From the NCBI GenBank assembly GCA_902623175.1, contig CACNSR010000005.1, positions 62,001 through 126,000 of the forward strand: a stretch of DNA of 64,000 nt. The letters are read 5' to 3'. Made by a program: the position numbers and the translations under genes. Source of the stretch: Halieaceae bacterium. GTDB taxonomy: Bacteria > Pseudomonadota > Gammaproteobacteria > Pseudomonadales > Halieaceae. The notes beneath the pieces were generated by a model. The model was not told the DNA's origin, made no database searches, and saw nothing but the letters and a program-made list of their open reading frames with translations. Positions 1 through 8,107 of this stretch are shown here, one piece after another; position 1 is the stretch's first letter, and each line of letters begins with the position of its first letter.

Positions 1-2
1 CC

Positions 3-2678
3 ATCGAGACGGTACCCTCCGTTCTCAGCGCTGATATGCGAGGCGTGCGCGAAGAGGTGTTGGAAGTACTGATTGATCCTGAGGCGCTTGAGGCCTATCG
101 GATTTCAAGCGAAGCGCTCGCTGACACCTTACGACGAAATAACAGACTGATTCCCGCCGGCAGTCTTGATACCGGTGGTGGTCGTTTCGCGGTGAAAGTT
201 CCCTCGGTAGTTGAGACCGCCGAGGATGTGATGAATCTGCCTGTGCGCGTAAGTGGCGACACTGTAGTGACTTTGGCCGATGTCGCTGAAATACGTCGAA
301 GCTTTAAAGACCGCACGAGCTACGCGCGATTTAACGGTCAGACGGCAATGTTTATTGAAGTGAAAAAGCGACCTGATGCGAATGTCATCAAAACGTCAGA
401 TGCTGTGTTGGTGATAGTCGAGGAGATGGCCGAGCAGCTACCCAGCAGCATCCGCATTCAACCTTCGCTGATTACATCTGAATTTGCAGAAGTGCAGGTT
501 ACAGAACTGCAGGGCAACATCATGACGGCGTTGGCGCTAGTTATGGTGATTGTCGTGGCGGCAATGGGTTTTCGAAGTGGCTTGATCGTCGGACTAGGCA
601 TCCCAGTCTCCCTTTTATTCTCGGTAATCGTTATTTACTTGCTTGGTTATACCTTCAACTTCATGGTGATGTTCGGCATGTTGCTGGGGTTGGGAATGCT
701 AATCGACGGCGCGATTGTCGTGACAGAGTATGCGGACCGCAGAATGAGCGAGGGGGCTGATCACAAGGCGGCCTATGCCGAGGCTGTAAAGCGAATGTTT
801 TGGCCAGTGACGGCCTCCACTGCCACGACACTGGCAGCCTTCTTGCCACTTATGTTTTGGCCTGGGATTCCCGGTCAATTTATGAGTTATCTTCCGGTCA
901 CTGTCTTTACAGTCTTGAGTGGGTCCCTCTTGTACGCACTTTTGTTCGGACCTGTACTGGGCACAATATTTGGTCAGCCTAGCGCTCACTCGACTGCCTC
1001 GGCTGCAATGAGAGGTCAGTTGGAGCACGGGGATCCCACTCGTCTAGACGGTTTCACGGGTTTGTATGCACACGCCATGAGAAAGGTCTGCGCTCAACCC
1101 GCGGCTACTCTCGGCGCTATCGCAGTGTTGTTGATCAGTATTTTTTGGACATATAGCCATTACGGGAAGGGAACGATCTTTTTCAATGACACTGACCCGC
1201 AGTTTCTCACCGTTTCTGTAAGCGGGCGCGGCAATTTCTCTGCCCAGGAAGTTGATAAGTTGGTGAGAAGTGTTGAGCGCCGCGTTTTCAATGTTCCTGG
1301 TATACGGTCTATGAATACACAAACGCTGCTGCCTGGCTCAAGCGATGGTGGCCCCAGCGCTGTAGCTGACAGAATTGGTGTGATGTTCATTGAGCTGACT
1401 CCCGAATCGGATCGCAGCGACTCAGGTTTTGACATTATTCGCCACATCCGCGAGAGAACCTTCGATATGCCTGGATTGCGTGTCGAGGTTCAGCCAGTAG
1501 AGCAAGGTCCGAGTATCGGCAAGCCCATTCAAATTGAGCTGCGGTCTCGAGATAGGGAATTGCTTCAGCCCATGATGGCGGAAGTCAGAGCTTATATGGA
1601 GACCCGGCCCTACCTCATCGATATCGACGATACTCGACCCTTACCGTCGATAGAGTGGCGAATGGAGGTAGACCGCGCTCAAGCGGCGCTATATGGCGCC
1701 GACGTCACCACCTCAGGCATTGCCTTGCAACTCGTAACCAGTGGCGTGAAAGTCGCTGAGTACAGGCCCGCGGGTGCTGATGATGCTGTGGATATTCGTG
1801 CTCGATATCCCAGTGAGCACCGCGGTATTAAGGCCATGGAGTCGATCAGAGTCAGCACGAATCAGGGCATGGTTCCATTGAGTAATTTCGTATCGGTAGA
1901 GCCAGCCCAGGGCGTCGATACGTTGCGCAGAATCAATGGGTCCCCCATGGAACGCATCAGAGCACAAGTGGTGGAGGGCGTCCTTCCGGATGATGCTGTT
2001 GCTGACTTGAAGGTTTGGCTTGATGGGCAAGACTTTGATTCGCGTGTTGATATTCAGTTTCGGGGTGCCAACGAGGAGCAGGAAGAGAGCATCGCTTTTG
2101 TTTCTGTCGCTTTTTTACTGTCTTTGCTGCTGATGTTCGTTTTGCTGGTCACTCAATTCAATAGTTTTTATCAAAGTGTGCTGATCTTATTGGCGGTCAT
2201 CATGTCAACTGCGGGGGTGCTGGTCGGATTGATGTTAACTGAGAGGCCCTTTAGTGCGATTCTGACCGGTATTGGTATCGTCTCGCTCGCCGGCATTGTT
2301 GTGAATAATAATATTGTGCTGATTGATACCTTCAATTTTGTCCGGCAGCGCCACCCAGAGTTGCCAATAAACAGCGTTATTATCAGGGCCACGGCCCAGC
2401 GTTTGCGACCGGTTATGCTTACTACGGCGACAACTGTTTTTGGGTTGCTGCCGTTAGCGCTGGGCATGTCGGTAGACTTGATTAACCGTAATATAAATGC
2501 GGGGGGTCAAATGGCTCTTTTCTGGGAACCTTTATCGCAGGCCATCGTTTTTGGCTTGTCTTTTGCAGCGATGTTGACACTAGTTGCTACGCCAGCGCTG
2601 CTTGCCTTGCCGTCATACCTTCGTGAAAGGTGGCACGGAACCGCTGTTCGAAATCGTACCGAAGTCGCCGGGGGTTAA
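3..2678 (+). CDS. RND-family efflux permease, 5' end outside window
   Basis: Inner-membrane pump subunit of the resistance-nodulation-division superfamily, which works with a periplasmic adaptor and an outer-membrane channel using proton motive force. The reading frame is open to the left edge, so the true start lies upstream; about 891 residues are visible of the usual ~1030. Two hydrophobic blocks are seen, each next to a large periplasmic loop. The TM4 motif reads GMLIDGAIVV: it keeps one acidic residue where AcrB has an Asp-Asp pair. The TM10/11 motif GIVVNNNIVLID is typical of the family. The last ~15 residues are polar and cytoplasmic. The substrate cannot be read from the sequence, and the adaptor gene is presumably upstream. 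Family assignment is firm; subfamily is not. Confidence 0.93.
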   Translation: METVPSVLSADMRGVREEVLEVLIDPEALEAYRISSEALADTLRRNNRLIPAGSLDTGGGRFAVKVPSVVETAEDVMNLPVRVSGDTVVTLADVAEIRRSFKDRTSYARFNGQTAMFIEVKKRPDANVIKTSDAVLVIVEEMAEQLPSSIRIQPSLITSEFAEVQVTELQGNIMTALALVMVIVVAAMGFRSGLIVGLGIPVSLLFSVIVIYLLGYTFNFMVMFGMLLGLGMLIDGAIVVTEYADRRMSEGADHKAAYAEAVKRMFWPVTASTATTLAAFLPLMFWPGIPGQFMSYLPVTVFTVLSGSLLYALLFGPVLGTIFGQPSAHSTASAAMRGQLEHGDPTRLDGFTGLYAHAMRKVCAQPAATLGAIAVLLISIFWTYSHYGKGTIFFNDTDPQFLTVSVSGRGNFSAQEVDKLVRSVERRVFNVPGIRSMNTQTLLPGSSDGGPSAVADRIGVMFIELTPESDRSDSGFDIIRHIRERTFDMPGLRVEVQPVEQGPSIGKPIQIELRSRDRELLQPMMAEVRAYMETRPYLIDIDDTRPLPSIEWRMEVDRAQAALYGADVTTSGIALQLVTSGVKVAEYRPAGADDAVDIRARYPSEHRGIKAMESIRVSTNQGMVPLSNFVSVEPAQGVDTLRRINGSPMERIRAQVVEGVLPDDAVADLKVWLDGQDFDSRVDIQFRGANEEQEESIAFVSVAFLLSLLLMFVLLVTQFNSFYQSVLILLAVIMSTAGVLVGLMLTERPFSAILTGIGIVSLAGIVVNNNIVLIDTFNFVRQRHPELPINSVIIRATAQRLRPVMLTTATTVFGLLPLALGMSVDLINRNINAGGQMALFWEPLSQAIVFGLSFAAMLTLVATPALLALPSYLRERWHGTAVRNRTEVAGG

Positions 2679-2752
2679 CTCCCCGTTACTTTGAGAGCAC
2701 CCTCTTACTTACGAAGAATACCTGTTGGGCCCCGGGCCACCAATGGGGTATC

Positions 2753-2780
2753 AAAAAAAGGGGGCTGACGCCCCCTTTTT
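2753..2780. terminator. Bidirectional rho-independent terminator
   Basis: A G-C stem GGGGGC/GCCCCC with a TGAC loop is flanked by seven A on the left and five T on the right. It therefore works on both strands, and it sits exactly between the convergent RND gene and TonB-dependent receptor gene. Confidence 0.9.
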
Positions 2781-2795
2781 GATTAAGGTGATCTG

Positions 2796-5051
2796 CTAGA
2801 AAGAGATCGCAAACTCTGCACCAATGGTACGAGGTGGCGTCCACCAGCCGCGAGTAGTCAGCGGCGCGATGGTCCCTTGGGCCAGCTCCTGATCATCGGT
2901 CAAGTTCTTACCGTATACCGTTATGCGATAGCGATTATCTGACCACAGATAGCTGATGCTGCCGCTGAGGTCGTTGATGCTATCCATATGACCGAAGGGT
3001 GCGTTGCTCGCCTCAATTTCTACTGTATCACGATATCGATAAGACACTGTGGTCTGCAGAGTACCGGGCCCAATGTCAGCATCGTAGGTAGTGATCACCC
3101 CGAAGGTATTCTCGGGGGTATTTCGCGGAATCAAGTTAGAGTTGTCAGTGATAATTCCGTCACCTGTGATGTCAGCGATGTAGTTATCGTACTCGGCATC
3201 GATATATCCGTAGTTAGCACGCAGGCTCCAGTTCTGGGTGATTTGGAAATTCATCTCCAGCTCTACCCCAAAAATTTCCTCTGTAGAAGCGTTACGAACC
3301 ACGGTAGCGACGTTGGAGAGACTCACAGGGATCAGAATAGATTCCTGCTTCTCTTCATAATCGCTAAAGAAAATAGTCGGGTTGAAAGTCAATCGACCAT
3401 CCAGCCAAGTGCTCTTCAAACCAAGCTCATAGTTCTTGACATATTCGGGTTCAAAAGTCGGATCGATGTTGAAGTCCGCCTGACGTCCAAAGAAGCCGCC
3501 ACTCTTGAAGCCTTCCGCATAAGAAGTCCAGAGCATCATGTCGTCATTTATCTGCCAACGTAACGAGGCGCTGGGCGTAAACTCTGACCACTCATCTGCA
3601 TAGGGCTTCGGATCAAACAATGGGGGAATGGGATCGCCCGCGGCAGGGTCATACGGTACGCCGCCATTTCCACCTATGAAGTCCTTTTCTTCTTTGGTGT
3701 AACGGCCACCGAGTGTGAGCGTCCAACTGTCATTAAAGGCGTAGTCCATAGAAACAAAGCCAGCGATGGAGTCAGTTTCCTGATTTTGCCCATTACTGTT
3801 TAGTGATGTGGGTGCCAGGGGGCCTGGGTAGGCGCCGATCAGACTCAGGACAAAGTGCAAGTGAGCGACATCCCATCGCTGCACATAATCCACATCAAAT
3901 GAATATAGTCCAGCGACAAATTGGAACGGACCATCGAAGGAACTGGTTAACCTCAATTCATGGCTGGTCTGCTCCCAGTCATTGAAGTAGTTCATTTCCA
4001 ACCAGTCCGCAGGACCGGCATCAAAGTGCTGCATGTTCTGTTCATTCTGATCTCGATGGCCGCCGATGTAAGTCAATTGCAGACCGCTGTTGATCTCCCA
4101 ATTGGCTGTAACAATCGTGGTGTTGTACTCATTATCACTGAAGTTGCGACCATTCATCGAGTTACTGGTCGAGGTGTCCTGTGAGGTGCGATAGCAATCT
4201 CCCAGGAAGGGCAACAAGCATGCGAAGTCCGTGTCTTGATTGGTATTGACGTAGGCTCCCTGATCGCTCTCGTCCTCCATGCGCTCGTAATGCACTTTGA
4301 TATCAAAGTTTTCGGTTGGGGCCCATTTCATCGCGAACCCGTAATTAATGATGTCGTCGCCGCCCACGTCTTCATTGAGCGTGGTGTTGTACATCCAGCC
4401 GTCGCTCTTGATTTGTGCGCCAAACAGCTTGATCCCCAGGGTGTCGTCTATGAGTGGTACGTTCACGACGCCCTTGACGTCCTCTCGGCCGTGCTCGTCC
4501 AACGCCACACTGAAGTCACCGCCCCACTCCATGGTGACATCGCCACGGATGATGTTGACGAGACCACCAGTTGTATTCTTTCCGAAGAGAGTGCCCTGTG
4601 GGCCGCGCAAAATCTCTACGCGCTCGATGTCAAAGTTCTGCATCAAGACGCCGCTGACAGTGCCTAGGAACATACCATCCATGATGATGCCTACAGGCGG
4701 GTCCAAACTCTTGTCGGGATCACTGGAACCTACACCGCGAATGTTGACGTAAGCGGCACTGCCAGCTCCGGGTGTCCGCCGAATGAATACGCTGGGTGAA
4801 AACGTTGCTAAGTCCTCCAGTCTGCGGACCTGAGCCTGTTTCAACTCTTTGGTGATGGCGGCAACGGAAACCGCAACGTCCTGTAGCGACTCATCGCGAC
4901 GGGTTGCCGTCACGATGACCTCTTCCAATGCCAGATCGTCCTGAGCCAATGTGGGAATGCTCTGGAATACTGCCGCAATCGCCGCTGCGCATGCAGCGAC
5001 GGTCAGTCGCTTTGGTGTGTTTAACATCGATGGTTGGTGTTTACTTATCAT
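2796..5051 (-). CDS. TonB-dependent outer-membrane receptor
   Basis: Outer-membrane beta-barrel transporter of 751 residues, driven by TonB-ExbBD. A signal peptide covers about residues 1-37 (cleavage after LAQ), followed by a TonB box EEVIVTAT at 43-50. The plug domain carries RVEILRGPQGTLFGKNT, and the barrel ends in an aromatic residue (AISF), as expected for BAM recognition. The start at 5051 has a GCAGGG-type site a few bases upstream; Met9 (5027) is an alternative. It resembles the catabolic receptors common in sphingomonads and OM60-type bacteria more than siderophore receptors, but the ligand is not known. A TetR regulator gene lies 101 bp upstream on the same strand, suggesting local control. 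Neighbouring oxygenases suggest a carbon substrate rather than iron. Confidence 0.93.
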   Translation of the reverse strand: MISKHQPSMLNTPKRLTVAACAAAIAAVFQSIPTLAQDDLALEEVIVTATRRDESLQDVAVSVAAITKELKQAQVRRLEDLATFSPSVFIRRTPGAGSAAYVNIRGVGSSDPDKSLDPPVGIIMDGMFLGTVSGVLMQNFDIERVEILRGPQGTLFGKNTTGGLVNIIRGDVTMEWGGDFSVALDEHGREDVKGVVNVPLIDDTLGIKLFGAQIKSDGWMYNTTLNEDVGGDDIINYGFAMKWAPTENFDIKVHYERMEDESDQGAYVNTNQDTDFACLLPFLGDCYRTSQDTSTSNSMNGRNFSDNEYNTTIVTANWEINSGLQLTYIGGHRDQNEQNMQHFDAGPADWLEMNYFNDWEQTSHELRLTSSFDGPFQFVAGLYSFDVDYVQRWDVAHLHFVLSLIGAYPGPLAPTSLNSNGQNQETDSIAGFVSMDYAFNDSWTLTLGGRYTKEEKDFIGGNGGVPYDPAAGDPIPPLFDPKPYADEWSEFTPSASLRWQINDDMMLWTSYAEGFKSGGFFGRQADFNIDPTFEPEYVKNYELGLKSTWLDGRLTFNPTIFFSDYEEKQESILIPVSLSNVATVVRNASTEEIFGVELEMNFQITQNWSLRANYGYIDAEYDNYIADITGDGIITDNSNLIPRNTPENTFGVITTYDADIGPGTLQTTVSYRYRDTVEIEASNAPFGHMDSINDLSGSISYLWSDNRYRITVYGKNLTDDQELAQGTIAPLTTRGWWTPPRTIGAEFAISF

Positions 5052-5152
5052 TATCCCTGCCTCTCTGATGGTGAGCTACTGCTCTGAATTATTGTGTTAA
5101 AACGTTTGTGTGACGGCTTATTACCTTTTTGAAAATCTGTGTTGATGCGCGA

Positions 5153-5857
5153 TCAGCTTGCCAGACGCGCTTCTAATGCCCGGGCGTTACCAACAGGTTT
5201 CTGAGTTGTTGTCGTGAGTGAGCCGAGCAAATCATTGAGCCAATTGCGGGTTTCCCTGCGACAAAATGGCATGAGGTCCAAACAGTGTTTGATGACCGCC
5301 TGACGTCTGAGTGTCTCCGCTGAAATGATGCCCTTCTGCCACATCAGGGTCACACCCCATTGACTGGCGGCCAGCAATTGGGACAGCTCTATGCAATCGG
5401 TATCCGGAAGCAACTGGTCTTCTGACTTCGCGACCAGTAAGGCCTCGTGGAACCATTTTTGGGTCATCCCAACACGATGATATTCTGTTTCTTCTTCGGC
5501 ACTGATGCCGACCACGACCGACATCGCTGACTCCATGAACTCTGGCGATCTTTGAAAGGTATCCATGGTCCGTCGCGTGAGCTCCAGGATCCTGGTGATT
5601 CCCGCCGGCGCGCTCATGACGTTGGCGCTACTTTGGGTGTCAGCTCTGGTTTGCGCAGCAGCAGCGAGCAACAACCCACTGCGGCTCTTAAACAGGTTGT
5701 AGAGGGTTTTGGTACTTACTTCACTAAGGTCAGCGATCTGCGCCATGCTGAATTCAGCCGGCGGCTCTTCCTGAAGTAGCTTGAGTGTTTCTCGGAGAAT
5801 ACGTTTACGCCGCTCGGCCTGAGCGGGAGACGCGTACCTGCCCCGTATTTTTGCCAT
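5153..5857 (-). CDS. TetR/AcrR-family transcriptional regulator
   Basis: DNA-binding repressor-type protein of 234 residues. The N-terminal helix-turn-helix lies at about residues 38-62 (MAQIADLSEVSTKTLYNLF), followed by a helical ligand-binding domain with no recognisable ligand signature. It is transcribed toward the TonB-dependent receptor gene and divergently from the FMN-binding protein at 6020, so it is the natural candidate to control both. The intergenic stretch 5858-6019 contains the motif ATGTCCCTGTAA (5899-5910), which recurs at 17329 upstream of the nitrilase-like gene and may be its operator; that link is inference. Confidence 0.88.
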   Translation of the reverse strand: MAKIRGRYASPAQAERRKRILRETLKLLQEEPPAEFSMAQIADLSEVSTKTLYNLFKSRSGLLLAAAAQTRADTQSSANVMSAPAGITRILELTRRTMDTFQRSPEFMESAMSVVVGISAEEETEYHRVGMTQKWFHEALLVAKSEDQLLPDTDCIELSQLLAASQWGVTLMWQKGIISAETLRRQAVIKHCLDLMPFCRRETRNWLNDLLGSLTTTTQKPVGNARALEARLAS

Positions 5858-5895
5858 GGCGTTTATTTATTTTTATAACGTTGCCCTGACAAAAG

Positions 5896-5911
5896 TACAT
5901 GTCCCTGTAAA
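5896..5911. promoter_or_regulatory. Candidate operator next to tetR
   Basis: An imperfect dyad TACATGTCCCTGTA lies about 40 bp upstream of the TetR gene in the divergent promoter region. Its core ATGTCCCTGTAA is repeated exactly at 17329-17340. No consensus from a known regulator was matched. Confidence 0.35.
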
Positions 5912-6019
5912 TTTTGCAAGATCTTTTGACTCAGGTCAGAATGTGCCACTTCGAGCACGGGCTCGGCCTCCTCGTGTCCGCAACCTCAGCATAAAAAGTC
6001 AATAAAAAAGGAATCGCTT

Positions 6020-6574
6020 ATGACACAGCAGAGCACCAATTACGATGATGTAAAGCAATACCGGCTAGATTCGGATCGTGAGCAGGAATTGGTGAATTGC
6101 GCCGGGGAATGCACTTTTTGCTGGGCAAACAAAGCGGGCCATCCGCTAGGTGTGACCACAGCTTACGTTCCAGTGGATGGGAAGATTTGGATGACAGCAA
6201 CCCGTGAGCGGGTTCGCATTAAAGCGATTGCGCGTGATGGGCGCTCGTCGGTCGTGATGTCGAGCAAGGGTACTCACATGGGGGGTGGCAAAACCGTGAC
6301 CTACAAAGGTCATACCGTGATCCACGACGATCCGGAAATCAAAATGTGGATGTACAAGTTGCTCGCCCACGGTATGTCCAAAGTGGAAGATTCAGACAAC
6401 GACTTTACGATGGGACTCGATCCGGAGTTGTTCGTGAAATTCCTCGATACGCCCGAGAGAATTGTGCTGGAGTTTACGCCAGAAATGTCGATTCCTTTCG
6501 ACGGCGACAAGATGGCCAAGGGGACGGCTGCGGCCTACGCGGACTTTGCGGCCAAGGTAACGGCAGATAACTGA
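6020..6574 (+). CDS. FMN-binding split-barrel (pyridoxamine 5'-phosphate oxidase-like) protein
   Basis: A 184-residue cytosolic protein of the PNPOx-like split beta-barrel fold, which binds FMN or F420-type flavin and often reduces small molecules. Visible features are the N-terminal barrel strand GHPLGVTTAYVPVDGKIWMTA, the basic segment TRERVRIKAIARDGR expected to contact the flavin phosphate, and a C-terminal strand RIVLEFTPE. An AAGGAA ribosome-binding site lies seven bases before the ATG. It is divergent from the TetR gene and followed by a hairpin terminator. A true pyridoxamine oxidase is unlikely because the length and C-terminus do not match PdxH. Its role in the catabolic region is unknown. 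Confidence 0.82.
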   Translation: MTQQSTNYDDVKQYRLDSDREQELVNCAGECTFCWANKAGHPLGVTTAYVPVDGKIWMTATRERVRIKAIARDGRSSVVMSSKGTHMGGGKTVTYKGHTVIHDDPEIKMWMYKLLAHGMSKVEDSDNDFTMGLDPELFVKFLDTPERIVLEFTPEMSIPFDGDKMAKGTAAAYADFAAKVTADN

Positions 6575-6598
6575 CTTTCTATGTGAATATCGCGTTAC

Positions 6599-6629
6599 CA
6601 AAAAACTAGCCCCTTTGGCGGATTTTTTT
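6599..6629. terminator. Probable bidirectional terminator
   Basis: A short GCC/GGC stem with loop CCTTT is flanked by six A on one side and seven T on the other. It lies between the convergent genes ending at 6574 (+) and 6711 (-). Confidence 0.65.
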
Positions 6630-6710
6630 GGCTTCGTTTTCATCGCCTCGACTACGCATGTGCGCTAAGCAGCAGGGGCATGAATACGACTGCGCCCAGC
6701 GCCAGAGATG

Positions 6711-7172
6711 TCACTCAGTCGTAATCAGCTGCACCAGCTCTAGAAAAGTGCCGTCCGGGTCTTTGAAGCAGAAGAATCTCGCGTAGCTGTTGTCTGAGGT
6801 ATACACGTTAACAGGCTGGGATACGACCTCCACGCCATTGGCCACCAGAATATCGAAGTCAGCGTCTATGTCGGAACTGGACAAGGCAATCCGCGCGAGC
6901 CCCGGCCGATACAGGTTGGGGTAGGGTGGTGAGTCATCCCGTGGTGACTTCCACTGCAACAGATCGATGACCATCGGTTGCTCGGCATTCTGAAGCGCCA
7001 TCAGTGCGCCCTCCACCTGATATGCGGGCATTCCGACGGCATTGGCGACTTCTTCAGTGTTGGTCTCGGGTACGGGCCAGTACACCTTAAAACCAAGCAT
7101 CTCGTAGAACGCTTTGGAGCGTTGGAAGTCGGTGCAGTTGATATTTATGTGCACCATACCGGTGATATGCAT
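6711..7172 (-). CDS. VOC-family (glyoxalase/extradiol dioxygenase fold) protein
   Basis: A 153-residue protein with two beta-alpha-beta-beta-beta modules. The first strand carries MVHINI with a potential metal-ligand His8, and the last carries the conserved FLELVQ glutamate. The segment LARIALSSSDID occupies the position where many members have GxHIAF; here Arg replaces the His, so the metal site may be incomplete. It has an AGGAG ribosome-binding site five bases from the start. It is the last gene of an apparent minus-strand unit after the monooxygenase (8108) and the SDR (7285). It could be an isomerase, epimerase or ring-cleaving enzyme acting on the same substrate; the exact reaction cannot be read. 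Confidence 0.85.
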   Translation of the reverse strand: MHITGMVHININCTDFQRSKAFYEMLGFKVYWPVPETNTEEVANAVGMPAYQVEGALMALQNAEQPMVIDLLQWKSPRDDSPPYPNLYRPGLARIALSSSDIDADFDILVANGVEVVSQPVNVYTSDNSYARFFCFKDPDGTFLELVQLITTE

Positions 7173-7284
7173 TACTTTCTCCTAATTTCCTGCGCTATTG
7201 CTTGCCACGAATCTGAATTCGGCTGCTTGCTCGAATTGCATCTTGCGCAAAGTTTAGGAGCCGAGGCTGGCTGTGATCTGCGCT

Positions 7285-8043
7285 TTAGATGACGGTGTCG
7301 CCGTTATCGATCACCATTTCTGCGCCAGTGACGTGCTTGGATTCATCAGACAGCAGATAGAGCACCATATTGGCGACGTCCTCCGGTTCACCAATGCCCA
7401 GTGCGACGCGGGTCTTTTCGGGGTCCTCTTCAGCCATCAGATCAGTTCCCATCAGTGACTTCAGCGCCTTGTGCACCATCGGCGTGCTGATTGACCCCGG
7501 GTGAACTGAGTTGCAGCGGATTCCGAGTCCCTCTGAGCGACAGTGGATGGCAATCGATTTCGTCATCGCTCGAATACCACCCTTTGCGGCCGAGTAAGCG
7601 AGATAGGGACTGAGGCCGATCAGGGCAGCCGTTGAGGACATATTGACGATCGAACCCCCGCCGCTTTTTTTCATCAGTGCGATGGCTGATTTGCAGCCCC
7701 AGAACGTTGCATCCAGATGGATGCCCATCACGCGTCGCCAGACATCGGTCGTGGTGTCTTCGATATTGGCAATCGGTGCAATGCCCGCGTTGTTCACCAA
7801 CCCATCGAGTCTTTCGAAGCGACTCTCGACCTCGTTCATCACGTGTCGCCACGAGGCTTCTTCACTCACATCCTGAGTAATGAAGTGAGCGCCAATCTCA
7901 TTCGCATGGGTCTGCCCTGCGTCAGGGTCAATGTCAGTCATCACCACCTGCGCACCCTCGCGGGCGAGCACGCGACTATCTGCTAGGCCGAGGCCCGATG
8001 CGGCGCCCGTGATGACGATGATTTTGCCTTTGACTCGATCCAT
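7285..8043 (-). CDS. Short-chain dehydrogenase/reductase (SDR)
   Basis: NAD(P)-dependent alcohol/ketone oxidoreductase of 252 residues, classical SDR. The cofactor motif TGAASGLG lies at residues 12-19, with an acidic residue after strand 2 (MTDID), which favours NAD over NADP. NNAG is present, as are the catalytic Ser in NMSSTAA and Tyr-x-x-x-Lys in YSAAK. The chosen start is ATG 8043: the open frame extends about 109 codons further upstream but only across the antisense of the monooxygenase 3' end, and the SDR fold begins at MDRVKGK. It lies 64 bp downstream of the Baeyer-Villiger-type monooxygenase, so it may supply that enzyme's ketone from the matching alcohol (inference). Confidence 0.92.
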   Translation of the reverse strand: MDRVKGKIIVITGAASGLGLADSRVLAREGAQVVMTDIDPDAGQTHANEIGAHFITQDVSEEASWRHVMNEVESRFERLDGLVNNAGIAPIANIEDTTTDVWRRVMGIHLDATFWGCKSAIALMKKSGGGSIVNMSSTAALIGLSPYLAYSAAKGGIRAMTKSIAIHCRSEGLGIRCNSVHPGSISTPMVHKALKSLMGTDLMAEEDPEKTRVALGIGEPEDVANMVLYLLSDESKHVTGAEMVIDNGDTVI

Positions 8044-8107
8044 ATTGGTTATCCATTCTTTTAAGTGGCCGCAAGAGTCAGCATGATGCTCGATGCGGAC
8101 GTGCTTG